Positions 1-12,520 of a DNA stretch of 64,000 nucleotides are shown in pieces. The notes beneath the pieces were generated by a model. That model saw nothing but the letters and a program-made list of their open reading frames with translations. It ran no database searches and was not told where the DNA came from. Made by a program: the position numbers and the translations under genes. This stretch comes from Pseudopyrenochaeta lycopersici (taxonomy: Eukaryota; Ascomycota; Dothideomycetes; Pleosporales; Pseudopyrenochaetaceae): assembly GCA_003313425.1 (NCBI GenBank), contig NHZP01000027.1, forward strand, positions 1 to 64,000. Reading direction: 5' to 3'. Position 1 is the stretch's first letter. Each line of letters starts with the position of its first letter.

Positions 1-209
1 TTACATAAGTGCTGTAAGGCCTGTAAGATATAAAAGATAAACTTAGAAGTACTACACAGGAAAGGGCGATTAATAGAAGGACTGATACCACGGCCTTCGG
101 AACCTCCAGAAGCAAGCAGTCAAAGGAGGGGAGAGAACACAGAATTAATTAATCACGTTCATCATCAAAATTCATCAAAGATCAAGCCAAATAGTCCTTG
201 AATCTGACA
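1..209 (+). repeat. LTR (TGTCAG family), cut by window start
   Basis: Nearly the reverse complement of 18220-18440 and related to the solo LTRs at 11811-11974 and 53557-53746. The right end is the family terminus AATCTGACA; the first few bases of the left end fall outside the window. Whether it is a solo LTR or the end of an element to the left cannot be seen. No gag follows it. Confidence 0.8.
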
Positions 210-1673
210 AAGCGTTAAGGTAGTGTGTCTCTAATAACTTCTTATCCTTGTTAAGAGCATACAGGGCACACCTAAATAGTGTTGTTAGGTGTGTAAGTTA
301 CGTAGGCTTAAGGCTTAAGAACTTACTAGGGTAGTTCTTTATAAGCTAGATGCCTAAGGATACTAATTACTAAATAGAAGCAGGTAGACTTAAGCTCGCA
401 GATAGTAGCAACCCTAGAAGGCTACCTAGAGGAAGATAGTTATTAAAGTCCTTAGGGAGACCTAGATTAGTAGCTTCCTTACATAGCTATATCTAATAAG
501 CTCCTGTAGCACGCTGTATCGCATCGCAAGAGAAGAAATATAGGTTAACTTCCTTAGTTAATAAGTTAGTACAGGAGCTTATTAGCGTAAATTTAGAGTA
601 CTCTACGTCTTTAATAACAGGGTTTTCTAAGATAACTAGTTCTAAATCCTCTATAGCCTTATTCTTATTTTTCTCCTATCGTTAATAAGCTCTTTCCCTA
701 AGTTAATTATAAGCCGCCTGTATTTTTAGCTAACGCGTCGTCTTTCTAATAGGCTTAAAATTTAGGCTGCTAGCTAGAGGACTCTTTATTATAAGAGCTG
801 TCTGCTATTAGGCTGAATAAAGAAGGTTAGATAGAAGTAAGAGTAGCTGTAGCAGTAAAAGTAAAAGTTAAAGTAAAACTAGAGGGAATCTTTAAGCTTT
901 AGTAAGCAGACTTAAGATTTAACTATTAGTTAAGTAGTATTATTAGTTAGGTGAGGTTACTAGGACTAAGACAAATACTTAGGAGTGTTGTGTACAGGCT
1001 AAGTTTAGAGAATTACCTAATTAGGAAGTTTTAGAGGGTAAATACGTGCTTAAGGCAGCACGTGCGCGTAATTAAAACACACGTACAGACTATAGTATGT
1101 AAAAGTAGGAATAATCCTTAGAGTATTCCTATTTAAGGAAGGGAATAATAGGACGTGTCTTATTAATAATAATCCTAGCGTTTAGGTAGCGTAAAGCGCA
1201 GGCACTAAGGTGCGAAACAGGTTACTAGCAAGGAAACCTAGCAAATTCTAGGCTATTCTAAAGCTTAACTAAGAGGGAATAGCTTACAAAATTTTAGCTA
1301 AACTGGTAGCAGAGGATAGCACCGTAAATTAACTATCGTGCGAGGGCTATCCTAAAGCTTAACTAAGGGGGGATAGGATCTGGTCCTAGTACGTTAGTAC
1401 TACCTTACTGTTAAACTTACCTAAGAGGTAACAGCTTAAGCAACTGTGTGTTAACTACGGAGAGGAGCCAAAGCGCTGTATAATCTGCTATTATGTAAGG
1501 CAGTTAACACGCATAGTTAGGATGGTCTTAGTTAAAGAAACTCAATTTAAAAGGAAATGGATAAAATAGCAGATACCTCTCTCCTTCAGGGGAGAGGTGC
1601 TGCCTATATACATGAGCTAGAGCAGGCTAGTCCCGATCCAGTTACCTAGCTTGGTGAAAGGTAAGAGGTAACA
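210..1673. other. RIP-decayed AT-rich repeat DNA, no gene recognised
   Basis: The stretch is rich in TAG, TAA and CTTA words with scattered GC-rich words left, as in other RIP-mutated parts of this window. No frame stays open for long. It is probably an old transposon, but I could not assign a family. Confidence 0.6.
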
Positions 1674-1790
1674 GTTACCTTTCACCTGCGTCTAGTAACT
1701 TGGCAGGATCGTTACCTTTCACCTGCGTCTAGTAACTTGGAAGGATTGAACCCTTTCACCTGCGTCTAGTAACCTGAAAGGATTGAACCC
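1674..1790. repeat. Tandem repeat, about three 37-bp units
   Basis: Copies begin near 1674, 1711 and 1748. They share the core TTTCACCTGCGTCTAGTAAC followed by a variable CTGGAAGGAT-like spacer. The last copy diverges. Function unknown; probably the end region of a repeat element. Confidence 0.75.
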
Positions 1791-1799
1791 TGACAGGCT

Positions 1800-2474
1800 G
1801 CTTGCCTCCTTTAATAATTAACGTATAAAAACGTAAGCTATTATCTACTAAGGAATAGAGCCTTATTTAATAGATACTAGAGCTTAATTAATAAGGCTTT
1901 CTACCTTATATTATTAACGTACGTTAGATAAGAGACGCCCTTCTCGCCGCACGAGGCTAGCAGCCTCCTCTACCTCCTCTTAGTAAGAACTAGGTCTGTT
2001 ATTTTATTAAGGCTTAGTTAGAGCTTTAGATAAAGTAGAACTATAAATTCTACTTACAGCGCGCAAAATATAAGGATCCTGTAAAGATAAACGCCTAGTA
2101 TAGCCTTATATACTATCTCCTATATAAATAGTAGCTATAGCTAAGGCTGTTTAGATAATAGAAACGCCTTATACTACTAATTAACTTAATTAATAGGCCT
2201 ACCTTATACGTAAGCTCTTTTAACGTTAATTATAGAGCCCCTTAAGCAGGGCTCTTACTTAGCTTATTAAAGGCTGTTAGCTAGCTATAAACTTAGCTAT
2301 AATCTTAGTAGAGAAAAATAGTAAACTTCGTGCCTTAAATACGCGTTTATATTATAAGAAGGATAAACAGTAATAATATATAACAGCTAGAGGGGCTTTA
2401 CAGGTTAAGGTAGGTTATGCGTTAGCTGTAGCTGCTAAAATAGCCTTAAACTTAAGAGTAGAGGGTAAGGCTTC
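1800..2474 (+). pseudogene. RIP-decayed pogo/Fot1-like transposase, C-terminal part (left half)
   Basis: Broken frames include a stretch reading LRALNTRLYYKKDKQ, followed by a GALQV-like segment and a long alanine-rich helix. This resembles the basic coiled C-terminal tail of fungal pogo-type transposases, which usually has LRxAN, a KRKR-like run, then GxLTVxE. Stops are mostly TAG/TAA at places where Gln or Trp would be expected. The gene is interrupted by the chromovirus 2475-9511 and should continue for a short distance after 9516. The family call rests on this tail only. Confidence 0.45.
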
Positions 2475-2863
2475 TGTTACGATCCTGCTGGAACCCTGCC
2501 CCAGTGGCCCCAACTGGACCTCACAAGTATTGGACCAACAACTGAGGTCACGTGACGTGCTCAGTTGATCAGTCTGATCAGTGATACTGAGCACACCGAG
2601 CACACTGAGCAACTTGCATAACTTCTATGTATATAGATCACCACAATGAACCCTTATAGCTTATTGTGTTTAACTTAATATTATACTCTATAGTATAGTG
2701 ATAGCAATACTGATTATTCTTAACCCTTAGTACTCTTTACAGAAGCGCCCTCTTACTATCTTAGTACTAAACCCCCTTCTATCTAGTCCCTTACTCTATC
2801 CCAGAGAACTAACCTTGCAATCTTATTAGTTATCCTTACTAATAGCTTTTAAGATTCTTTACA
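2475..2863 (+). repeat. 5' LTR of chromovirus 1
   Basis: 389 bp, matching 9123-9511 with scattered differences that are mostly C/T or G/A transitions (for example CCCCAG against CCCTAG). It contains the palindrome-like TCACGTGACGTG segment and a TATA-like tract. The similarity between the two LTRs is still high despite RIP. Confidence 0.95.
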
Positions 2864-2880
2864 CTTTGAACACCCTTAAG

Positions 2881-3830
2881 ATGAGTGACACTAAGATAGA
2901 CAACACTAACTATCATACTACTAGGCCAGGCAATGCTGTTACTAAACCGGACCTCTTCTATGGAGATCGCTTTAAGCTCAAAGAATGGTTACTCTAGTTT
3001 GACCTCTTCTTCAAGTTCAATGTGACTACTATAGACGACGACGACTAAGCAGTACTCATGTCTAGCTACATAAGAGGTGAAGCTGCCAAATAGGTGAAAC
3101 CCTACCTAGTCGAGTACATGAGCGACAAAGAGAAGCCTTAAGAACTAATTATTATGTTTAAGAATACAGAAAGATTTAAAGCATGCATGCGTTAAGCGTT
3201 TAGACTTCTGAACGTAGTAACTATTACAGAGCGCAAGATTTAGAATATGCGGCAGACTAAGTCTGCAGCTAACTACACTAACGAATTTCTAGGTTACGCT
3301 AGACAGACTAGCTGGAATGACGACACCCTGAAAACTATGTACAAACAAGGCCTGAAAGCAGACGTCTAGACTAAGCTTATGCGTACGGGCATGAAGGTCA
3401 CGACACTAGACGACCTGATCAACGAAACTATCCGACTAGATGTAGAACTCTACGAGCTTCGTGTGCGACTCGCAGGATGACGACCTGAACAAATAAAAGA
3501 AGATAAGAAACTACGAAAGCATTATCGTAACAAATCTAATAGCAGTCGCCCACGTCACTAATACTAGCCACGAGGGGTTCCAGGACACTATACGTCCAGG
3601 GGATCTAAGGTAATATATCTAGATAACCTTAATAAAGAAAAAGCGGACAAGGGCAGGAAGAAGAAAGAAATTACCTGTTTTAACTGTAATAAGAAAGGCT
3701 ATATAGCTAAGGACTGCAGAAGGAAAAACAAGGTAACCCTCTAGATTAATATAATAGTTATAAAAGAAGAAAACAGCAACAACGAGACATAGGAAGTTAT
3801 CGCAACCTAAGAGGAAGAGGCTTAAGATAC
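2881..3830 (+). pseudogene. gag of chromovirus 1 (RIP-broken)
   Basis: The frame starts at the ATG at 2881, 17 bp after the 5' LTR, and reads MSDTKIDNTN. It continues through a typical capsid-like region with PDLFYGDRFKLKEWL and ends in a nucleocapsid zinc knuckle near 3679-3720. In the knuckle, CFNCNKKGYIAKDC has Tyr where the family has the zinc-binding His. That is the CAT-to-TAT change expected from RIP. At least ten in-frame TAG/TAA codons interrupt it. Confidence 0.85.
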
Positions 3831-5029
3831 AGAGGTATTACAGCTACCTCTCCTAGAACCTATAGAGAAAGGGATTCTAGGAACCTAGTATAGCAAAGAC
3901 AAGGAAGAGAGTAACGGCTCCCTGTTCCTAGTCTATAAAGACGCCGCAGAAGACCTTAGTAATACTATAGTACTCCTAACTAAGGAGTAAAAAGAGGAGA
4001 ACTTTAGAAGCTAATATTAACTAGGAACCCTAAGGCTATCCACGCCTACGGAAGCAGAAAAAGATATTGCAGAACTTAACTGCTAACTACACGCACAACA
4101 TATGTATAAAGCACGATATATTAACGCGCTAACCCTAGTAGAATAGGAAGCAGCTATAAAATAAGGAATAAGTATAATTATCCTAGCTAAGCAAGCGATG
4201 TAAGACATATTACGGGAATATTATAACTACCCTAAACATCACACAAAAGTAACACAGGAATAGGCGGAGAAAGCTAAGGAAGCATAGTAACCCGCAAGCG
4301 TTAGGGACGCACTACAGAAACTTCGACAAGCTAGGTAAACATAGGCACCAGAACCTCTAGTAGTTAAGACCCCTAAATATGTATTACAACGCTAAATAAT
4401 GCCACTATTAATAAGGGAAGACGCCTTCTATATACCTAACACTTAGGACCTAGTATAATAAGGGTACCTTTAAGTTAACTCCTATAGCGAGATCGTGCTC
4501 ACGGACGGTAAGAAATAAGATATTTACACTCAGCTCGAACAATAAATGCATTAAGAGGATAATAAGGAGAATGTTAACCCTCTCTAGCACCTTACAGAAG
4601 AAGAAGCCCGAGAAATATATAAGCACGCTAAGGCGGCTTAGACCCTACATACCATGCGCAAAGGACTATAGAAACTAGTACTAGACTACTTGATAGATCC
4701 ACGAAATAAGCGACATGGTGTCGTCTACTAGTCCTTCTATACCACGGACCTGTGCGCGATCTATTATTTAAGTAAGACAGAATAGGGATACTTCCCTTAC
4801 TTGTTTCACTAATACAAGTACTAATAGTATAACTGCCCTAAAGTTAAATACGACAACTACCTATAGGATAAGAGGACTGTCCTCTACTTCCTAGGAAATA
4901 ACAACCCTGCGGCTACTATAGCAATGCAGCTAGTCTTTAATAGAGAGTGCAATTAACGATAATAGTAAATATGCTTTAACTCTAACTGCCTTAAGTATAA
5001 AGACGTTAAGATATTAAACGGGTATTAGG

Positions 5030-8000
5030 AGGAGCCTTTTTTAGAATCGCGCCTACTGATAGGCAAGAATTGCGAACTTTATGTGCAATAGGCACACAAG
5101 AACTCTTTAAGCTAAATATTAAGCTTAATAGAAGCTGGATAAAGGCACTAGTGGATTCTAGAGTATAACAGAGCTATATTTCTGCGCAAGCGATAGAACA
5201 AGCTAGCCTTATTCTATTATTAAAATTAGTACTATATCTATTAACAGTAGCTAATAGGCAACTAATACTATTAGAGTCTGTAATCACACACAAAGTACAG
5301 AGCGTGTAACTTATTATCTAGAACTACAGAGAAACAATTAACCTAGACGTCTTTAGACTATTACAGCATAATATAATACTAGGACTCCTATAGTTAAGAG
5401 AATATAGTCCAGACATAAATTAGAAAAAGAAAAAGTTCTTATTTAAATGCTGTAGAACAGACGTAACTATAAGTAAGCCTACGCTGCGGCTAAGTGCCTA
5501 GGTAGATAAGAAGATAATGATCAGGATCCTTACTTTAAATAAGGACGACCTTAAGACACGAGGGTCTAACTTAGCAGGTACTAACAGGAGGCCCTTAGAC
5601 TAATAAGCTAGAGTTAAGGAGTAAAGCGCAACTCTAGTAATCCCTAACAAGTATAAAGAATATAAGTTACTCTTTTAGGAAGAGATAACTATAAAAGTAT
5701 TACCTAAGTATTAGCCCTAAGATTACAAGATTATCTTATAGGAAGGAAAGTAACTAACTTTCAGCCTAATCTACAGTTTATTAGAAAAAGAACTTAAAAC
5801 CCTGCGTAAATATATTAAGACAAACTTAAAGAAAAGATTTATTAGAGAATTATAATTACTAGCAGGATACCCTATACTATTTATACTAAAGAAAAATAGG
5901 AAGTTAAGATTATACGTTAACTACTAGAAGCTTAATAATATTACGATAAAGAATTAATACTCTTTACTAAATATAGCAAAACTACAGGATTAACTAGCCT
6001 TTATAAAAGTCTTTACAGCATTAGACCTAAGAGGAGCGTACAACCTTATTCGCATAAAGGAAGGTAAAGAATAGAAGACTGCGTTCAGAATCCGCTATAG
6101 CTACTATAAGTACACAGTAATACCTTTTAGTCTTACTAACGCACTAGCTACATGCTAGGCACTTATTAATAATGTGTTAAGGGAACACCTAGATATATTT
6201 ATTATTATATACCTTAATAATATCCTTATATACTCTAATAATCTACAGGAATATATTAAGCACGTTAAAATAGTTCTTGCCTGCTTAGGAAGATTTAGTT
6301 TGCTGCTTAAACCTAAGAAATGCGAGTTCTATAAAGAAGAAGTTAAATTCCTAGGATACACAGTAGGTGCACACAGAGTAAAGATAAGCGAAGAAAAAAT
6401 AAGAGTAGTAAAAGAATGGCCCGAACCTAAAATAGTTAAAGACATACAGTTATTTATAGGATTTATTAACTTTAACTAACAGTTTATTAAGGACTTCTCT
6501 AAAAAATCTATCCTACTTACTAAGCTTACAAGAAAAGATACTAAATAGGAATAGGGAAATAAATAAAGAAAAGTATTCTAGATGCTTAAGGAAGCCTGCA
6601 TTACACTACTAGTATTAATCGCATTCTAAATAGGAGAACCCTTACAGTTTAAAATAGATGCCTTAGACCTTGTACTAGGCGTAACAGTAAAATAAGAACG
6701 CAATAGGAAATAGCACCTAATTACCTACTACTCCAGGAAATTTACAGACCCTAAGGAACGCTACGACGTGCATAATAAGGAGCTTATAGTAGTCGTTAAC
6801 GCCCTTAACTACTAGCAGATCTACGCAGAAAGCTGCTTAGATCTTATAATATTTACAGATTATAAGAACTTAGTTAACTTTACTACTACTAAGACCTTAA
6901 ACCGTAGACAGGTTAGATAGGCTAAAATGTTAGGACAATATAAGTTTAAGATCGTGTATACGCTAGGAAAGGATAACAGCAGAGCTAATGCTCTTAGCCG
7001 CAGATTAGACATCGCAGGAATAAAAGCAGTAATTAATAATGCTATCCTTTAAGTAAACTAGGACAGAAGCTTAGGACCTAATAAGTTATTAAACAACACT
7101 ATAATAATTACGTCTGAAGTACCTAAGGAATTATAAGAAGTAATTATCTAACAACACTACAATAACCTAGTATATAGTTACCCTAGAATTAAGAGAATAA
7201 TAGAACTTATATAATAACACTACAGCTTTAAGAACATAAAGGCTAAGGTTAAATAGTTTATTAAAAAATACGCAGACTATTATAAGAATAAATACAGTAC
7301 TCACGCACCCTATAGAGAAATGCAAGCTATAGAGCTACTTAATAAACCTTAGGCAGACATTTCTATAGACTTTGTAACAGGGTTACCACTATCTAAAGAT
7401 CCCGCAACAGGAATTAAGTATAACGCTATCTTTAATATAGTCTGCAGATTTATAAAAGCAGCAGAAATAATACTGTTTAGAAACAACTACAACACAGAAT
7501 AACTAGCGTTTGTTATCTTAGACAGATTGATACGATATTACAGTATACCTAAGTCCATTATTAGTGATAGAGACAAGCTCTTTACATCTAACTTCTAGTC
7601 TATATTAATGGCCGTAATAAGAATAAAAAGAAAGTTATTAACAGCCTATTACCTATAAACGGACGGACAAATAGAAAGAACAAACAGAATAATAAAAACC
7701 TACCTAAGAATTTACAGTAATTAATAATAAAATAATTAGGTTTTACTATTACTAATAGCACAACTAGCCTATAATAACAAATTATTAGACTCTACTAGAA
7801 AGACACCGTTCTTTGCTAACTACGGGAGACACTCTAATCTCTTTATAAAATCATATCCCAGCAGAAAAGCTAAAGCAGCTATTAAAAAAGCTAAAGAAAT
7901 AAAGAAAATACACGAATAACTCTAAGAAAACCTTAAGAAAGCATAACGTAACAGTATTTCTTACTAAAATAAGAAAAGAAAAATAGCACCTCAGCTAAAA

Positions 8001-8440
8001 AAGGGGGATAAAGCATATTTGCTTATAAAAAACCTACGCAACAAGCGACTAAGCAAAGGACTTAACCACGTTAAAGTCGGACTATTTTTAGTTAAAGGAC
8101 AGAATAGACTAGTGAACTATACACTTAAGCTACTACTAGATGTAAAGATCTACCCGCGCTTCTATATTTCTAAGTTAGAACTAGCTAACCCCGCAACGCT
8201 ATTACAAAGAACATTTTAGTACAAACCTGAAGAAGAAAACGAGTTTAAGGTTAAGAAAATATAGGGGTACTAATAAAACAGAAGAGTTAACGACCTAGAA
8301 CTAAGCTTTAGCTACCTAGTTAAATAGAAAGGATACCTAAGTGTAGAAAGCACGTGGGAACTACTGGAAAACCTAAGGAACTGCCAAGAAAAAATTAGAG
8401 AATATTAGGAAAGGGAGGAAAGGAAGAAGAAAAAACAAAC
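5030..8440 (+). pseudogene. pol of chromovirus 1: PR-RT-RH-IN-chromodomain (RIP-broken)
   Basis: Protease remnant near 5150 (VDSR where DSG is usual). Reverse transcriptase about 5800-6480, with the catalytic motif reading YLNN instead of YLDD at about 6208-6221; both Asp codons changed GA-to-AA after T. RNase H and connection about 6590-7010 (ALSRR box). Integrase about 7120-7900 keeps SIDFVTGLP, SDRDKLFTS and TDGQIERTN, so its Asp/Asp/Glu triad is still visible. A chromodomain at about 8290-8415 has YLSVESTWE. Numerous TAG/TAA codons interrupt the frame. Loss of both RT aspartates means no reverse transcription even if the stops were suppressed. Confidence 0.9.
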
Positions 8441-8499
8441 AAACCTCAAGAAACGTTAGGAGCCAGAAGAAACTATTAGGTCCACTACGAATAGCCTAA

Positions 8500-8995
8500 C
8501 GCCAGTTAGGGCCTCCTAGTACTTAAGAGGGAAGCCCTCAAACGCACCCTAGGTGCTAGGCGATAAACTAAAACTAAGGGTATTAGAAGCGTTCTTAGGC
8601 AATAAGGCCTCTACCGCTTCTTACTCCTTAATATCCCGCTCTTCTACAGCTATTACTTCTTCCGCACGCCGATTAATTAAATCTATTTGTTGTCGTAACC
8701 GCTCTTCGCGAGCCTAAGCAACGCGCAGCTCTTCTAGAGCCTTTTTATGCGCCTTTATTATAACTTCTTATGTATCTCTAGATTCTTTTATTTTCTTACG
8801 GAGCTTTGCCTTTTAATCTACTAACTGTTTAAATTTAGACTCTGTAACTCGCACGTTACAACGTTGTCCTTAACGCAGACACTCGCTACATTTCCCAGAA
8901 CGAACATAGACCTTATATACCTAATTATACTTCGCGCACGTTACGCACTTCTGAACTATAGCTTCCCTAAAGGAGTTAATAAAATCACAGAGGTG
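8500..8995 (-). pseudogene. Antisense frame in chromovirus 1: Cys-rich motif plus coiled coil
   Basis: On the minus strand one frame reads a Cys cluster (KCVTCAK, then SGKCSECLR and GQRCNV) followed by a long charged helix (KKALEELRVA, AREERLRQQIDLINRRAEE). It is broken only by TAG/TAA at likely Gln/Trp codons, as on the sense strand. It lies between the chromodomain and the 3' LTR and does not overlap pol. Proteins of the type 'Cys motif then coiled coil' are common as hypotheticals in moulds, but I know of no function. It may be an accessory gene of the element, or captured host DNA. Confidence 0.5.
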
Positions 8996-9122
8996 TTAAC
9001 AATAAATGGTGCTAGACACTTATGGATGTTTAGGCATGGCGAGACATGATGCGGCAAGAAGTAGGAAACGCCCGCGTTATATAATAAGCACTGAGGACAG
9101 CGCTAGGACAGGAGGGGGATGG

Positions 9123-9511
9123 TGTTACGATCCTGCTGGAACCCTGCCCTAGTGGCCCCAACTGGACCTCACAAGTATTGGACCAACAACTGAGGTCACG
9201 TGACGTGCTTAGTTGATCAGACTGATTAGTGATACTGAGCACACCGAGCACACTGAGCAACCTGCATAACTTCTATGTATATAGATTACTACAATGAACC
9301 CTTATAGCTTATTGTGTTTAACTTAATATTATACTCTACAGTATAGTGATAGCAATACTGATTGTTCTTAACCCTTAGTACTCTTTACAGAAGCGCCCTC
9401 TTACTGTCTTAGTACTAAACCCCCTTCTATCTAGTCCCTCACTCTATCCCGGAGAACCAACCTTGCAATCTCATTGGTTATCCTCACCGATAGCTTTTAA
9501 GATTCTTTACA
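9123..9511 (+). repeat. 3' LTR of chromovirus 1
   Basis: 389 bp, pair of 2475-2863, followed directly by the target duplication GCTTC at 9512-9516. Confidence 0.95.
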
Positions 9512-9516
9512 GCTTC

Positions 9517-11640
9517 TTAGCCTTAGTAACAAGCACTACTAACCTGCAGTAAATGTAGGGTTTAGGGTTATAATCGCACCTCGTGTAGACAGAGATAGAG
9601 AATGCTATTACTATATTTACTAGCAAATTTACTGCGTGGTTGTCGCGTTCTCGTGTGTTAAGATGCGCCTGTTTTAATGAGGTGGGCCGGCGACTGGTGT
9701 TGGCCGGCGAGTGGTAGAACACGTTAAATCTAGTATTAAATTAGCTATAAAGATAACTAAAGGCTAAATCTTAAATAGGCTGCTATAGCCTTTAGTATAA
9801 CTAAATAAAGAGACTATAACTACTAAGTAGTTCCTTACTAAAGTTGATAATTAACTAGAATCTAATACTATACTTATTCTAAATTATTTCTTAATTATTT
9901 ATAGTTATTCTTATTTCTATTTTTTATTATCTTATTCTTATTCTTCTTATTTTCCTAATACTAAGTTAGCCTCTACTTATCTTATAAGAAGTCTTAATTT
10001 ATTATAGTAAGATAATAAGAATATAGCTTTAATAGAGCTAGTCCCTATTAACTTCTTTAGCTCTAAAAATATAGAGAGGGTAGCTATAACAGTGCTATCC
10101 CTCTCTAAGGTTCTAAAGGCTAGCTATAACAGCGCTATCCCTCTTAAAGGTTTATTAGAGTTAAATAGATCCTTAGCTCTTTCTAGGTCATCTTATAATC
10201 TCTATATTATAATATAGCGCTCTTATATTTATATTTTTAATATTAATAGTTTAATACTATATAAACTCTTTCTACTCTTATTAGCTATAGCCTAACTAGA
10301 ATAAACTATTATACTCTTTAGGCTTGACTATAATTTATAAAGTTAATAAGGTAGTTTAGTATAATCTTATAGTTCTAGTATTATAAATATAAAGTAACGC
10401 TAGAATTAAATATGCGTAAATAATAAGAGTAGCTCTGTCTATATAGTCTGCTAGAAATAAAGGTAAGTATAGAGCCTAATTAAAAGTAATAAGTAAAATA
10501 GTCTATAATCTTATTAAATTAATATAGCTAATATACTAGCTACCTCGTAAAATCTTAGTTTTTAAAGTAAATTATTGTAGTGTGTGGTGCATAATGTTGA
10601 GATATCTCGCATCTCTAAGTCTTATCACCAAATTTCGCTGACAAAGGAAACCCATCATCACCTGATTGCCTTAGCTACCCTATGCAACGGCACAGTATTT
10701 ATATAATCTCTAATAGAATAATATTAAGTAGTACTATAAGAAGCTATAGGTTAGTTACAAGGATATAAAAACTAGAGAGAGAGAATAGTATTATAAATAG
10801 AGTAGGAAGGATAGTAGTTATAAAGATATAGGAGGAGGTATAGATAACTAATAAAGAGGCTAAGCCTCTAAACTAACTAATAACGCTAGAGTTATATAAT
10901 CTTAGAAAACCTATACTAAGGCAGACTATATTCTATAGGATAAAGATAAACCTAGAAAACCTAGAGGAGGCCTTATAGGAATTCTATAAGATAATTATAT
11001 ATATAGACTTATATAATATAGCTCTTATAGTATATTATAATTAACTTAAGATAATCTATAAGTATACTACTATCTAATACTTCTATATTTAACTAACTTA
11101 GTACTGCACGTCTATAGACTACTCTAAAGAGCCTAATTAGTTAACACTAGTTACTTTATATTATAACTACTTAATTAGATCTTTAACACCTATTTAGGAT
11201 AGGGTATAGTACTATATTAAATTAGTAGCGCTTACAGATAAGATAGTAGATATTTATAGATACTACCTACTCTATATAGAAAGCTAGTTCTTCTTACGTA
11301 ATAGCTGCTTCTATTTGCTGCTATTTATAGGTAAATAGCTTAGATAATTCTAGGTTGCCTAGCGAGAGCTTACTATATACACGCTAAAGAAGTTACTATT
11401 ACTTAGCTTTAATCTTAGTAGGTAGTATTTAAGTTATATATAGGGAGCGTAAGAGTAGCTGCAGTAAAACCTTTTATTAGTAAGAAGATCGTCTAGACAG
11501 TAGCGAATTAAACGCTTAATATTAGAGTACCCCTAGAAGCATCTAAAGGAAAGGACGTCAGCACCCTGGTTCTAGAAGCTTATATTAGCTTTCATGACTG
11601 TAAGCAAATTATCTGATAGGAAGGAAGGCGGGCTAAGCCT
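9517..11640. other. AT-rich RIP-decayed DNA, no gene recognised
   Basis: The first 60 bases continue the pogo-like gene interrupted by chromovirus 1. Then AT-rich sequence with frequent TAG/TAA follows. Two direct copies of a 40-bp unit (TAGCTATAACAGTGCTATCC type) lie at about 10080-10160. A short patch at 10570-10700 looks unmutated. One + frame about 10750-11570 would be long if TAG/TAA were read as Gln, so an old coding region is likely, but I cannot name it. Confidence 0.5.
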
Positions 11641-11810
11641 ATGTCCGAGGCTGCGCCATCGTGCATATACATACGGCTCGTGCGTGAACTTTATATACCT
11701 CGCGTGACACCTAGTCCTCCCCTTTTCTTCCCATATTGGTTGTATATAGCATCTGGACTAGATAGCTGGAATCCAGTTACTAGAGACCGCTCACATACAA
11801 CCAAGATCGC

Positions 11811-11974
11811 TGTCAGATTGTCAAATACAAGGAAAGAGCGATAAATAGTAGGACCGATAATTATTGCGATCTACGAAACCTCCGGAAGCAGAGGAGCTAT
11901 GGAAGAAAGGAACAGACAGAACACCATCAATGATCATCCCTTCTGACCAAAAACAAATTCATTAAATTCTGACA
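11811..11974 (+). repeat. Solo LTR (TGTCAG family), 164 bp
   Basis: Starts TGTCAGATTG and ends AAATTCTGACA. The 5-bp duplication ATCGC is at 11806-11810 and 11975-11979. It shares the CCTCCGGAAGC and GACCGATA segments with the LTRs at 1-209 and 18220-18440. It was inserted just upstream of the gag at 12008, in that element's leader. Confidence 0.85.
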
Positions 11975-12007
11975 ATCGCACAGCCGCCAAAGACCCGAAC
12001 CAGCGAT

Positions 12008-12520
12008 ATGCCGGACCCCACCGAAGACGTCAATATGCGGCTTAATAACATGGACCAATTGGTCCAGCAGCTAATCGCTAAACTCGACGACATAAGCATC
12101 AGGCTGAAACGCAGTTACAGCAGCCATCTAATACGCCTGAGCTTACACCACGCGCCACTGCCGCCCCAACACCGTCGCCCGAACCTACCCCGGTAACTGC
12201 GAAGTCACGCCTTCCCCACTCTCCAATGTTCAGCGGCAACAAATCACAATAGCGAGGATGGAAGCTGGAGATAGAAGCTAAGATTGAAGAAGATGCGCGA
12301 GCTATAGGGAGCTCAAAGGCTCAACTATGCTATATCTATGTACGCCTTGAAGGAACAGCAAAAATCAACGTTACTACATACTACGAGATGGCAAACAAAC
12401 AAGAGTCTCTAAATAATTACGAACTTCTTCACCGTCTTGCCTCCTCTATGGTGAGCGCAACCGGAAAGAAAAAGCAATCCAGAATCTCATTCTATTTGCT
12501 AGAAAGAAGACGAGACCTTC
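12008..12520 (+). pseudogene. gag remnant of another Ty3/gypsy element
   Basis: Starts MPDPTEDVNMRLNNMDQLVQ with a short coiled coil, then a proline/threonine-rich linker in the next frame. There follows SPMFSGNKSQ, one stop, RGWKLEIEAKIEEDARAIG, and LCYIYVRLEGTAKI, the pattern of a fungal gypsy capsid. One frameshift (about 12110-12130) and one TAG near 12250 break it. Homology ends near 12520, where a minus-strand TPR fragment begins. It has no RIP-style mass of stops, so it is younger or escaped RIP. No pol follows. Confidence 0.75.

Larger units (their letters stand above)
2475..9511 (+). mobile_element. Ty3/gypsy chromovirus 1, full length, RIP-inactivated
   Basis: Two 389-bp LTRs (2475-2863 and 9123-9511) start TGTTACGATCC and end TTCTTTACA. 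The 5-bp target duplication GCTTC lies at 2470-2474 and 9512-9516, so both ends of the 7037-bp element are certain. Inside, in order: gag with a zinc knuckle, protease, reverse transcriptase, RNase H, integrase and a chromodomain, all on the + strand. A degraded antisense frame lies before the 3' LTR. Nearly every stop is TAG or TAA at an expected Gln or Trp codon, as RIP at CpA produces. The element cannot be autonomous now. Confidence 0.95.

Noticed and set aside
1673..1790. CRISPR array
   Set aside because: Three imperfect tandem units without separate unique spacers, in a eukaryotic genome.
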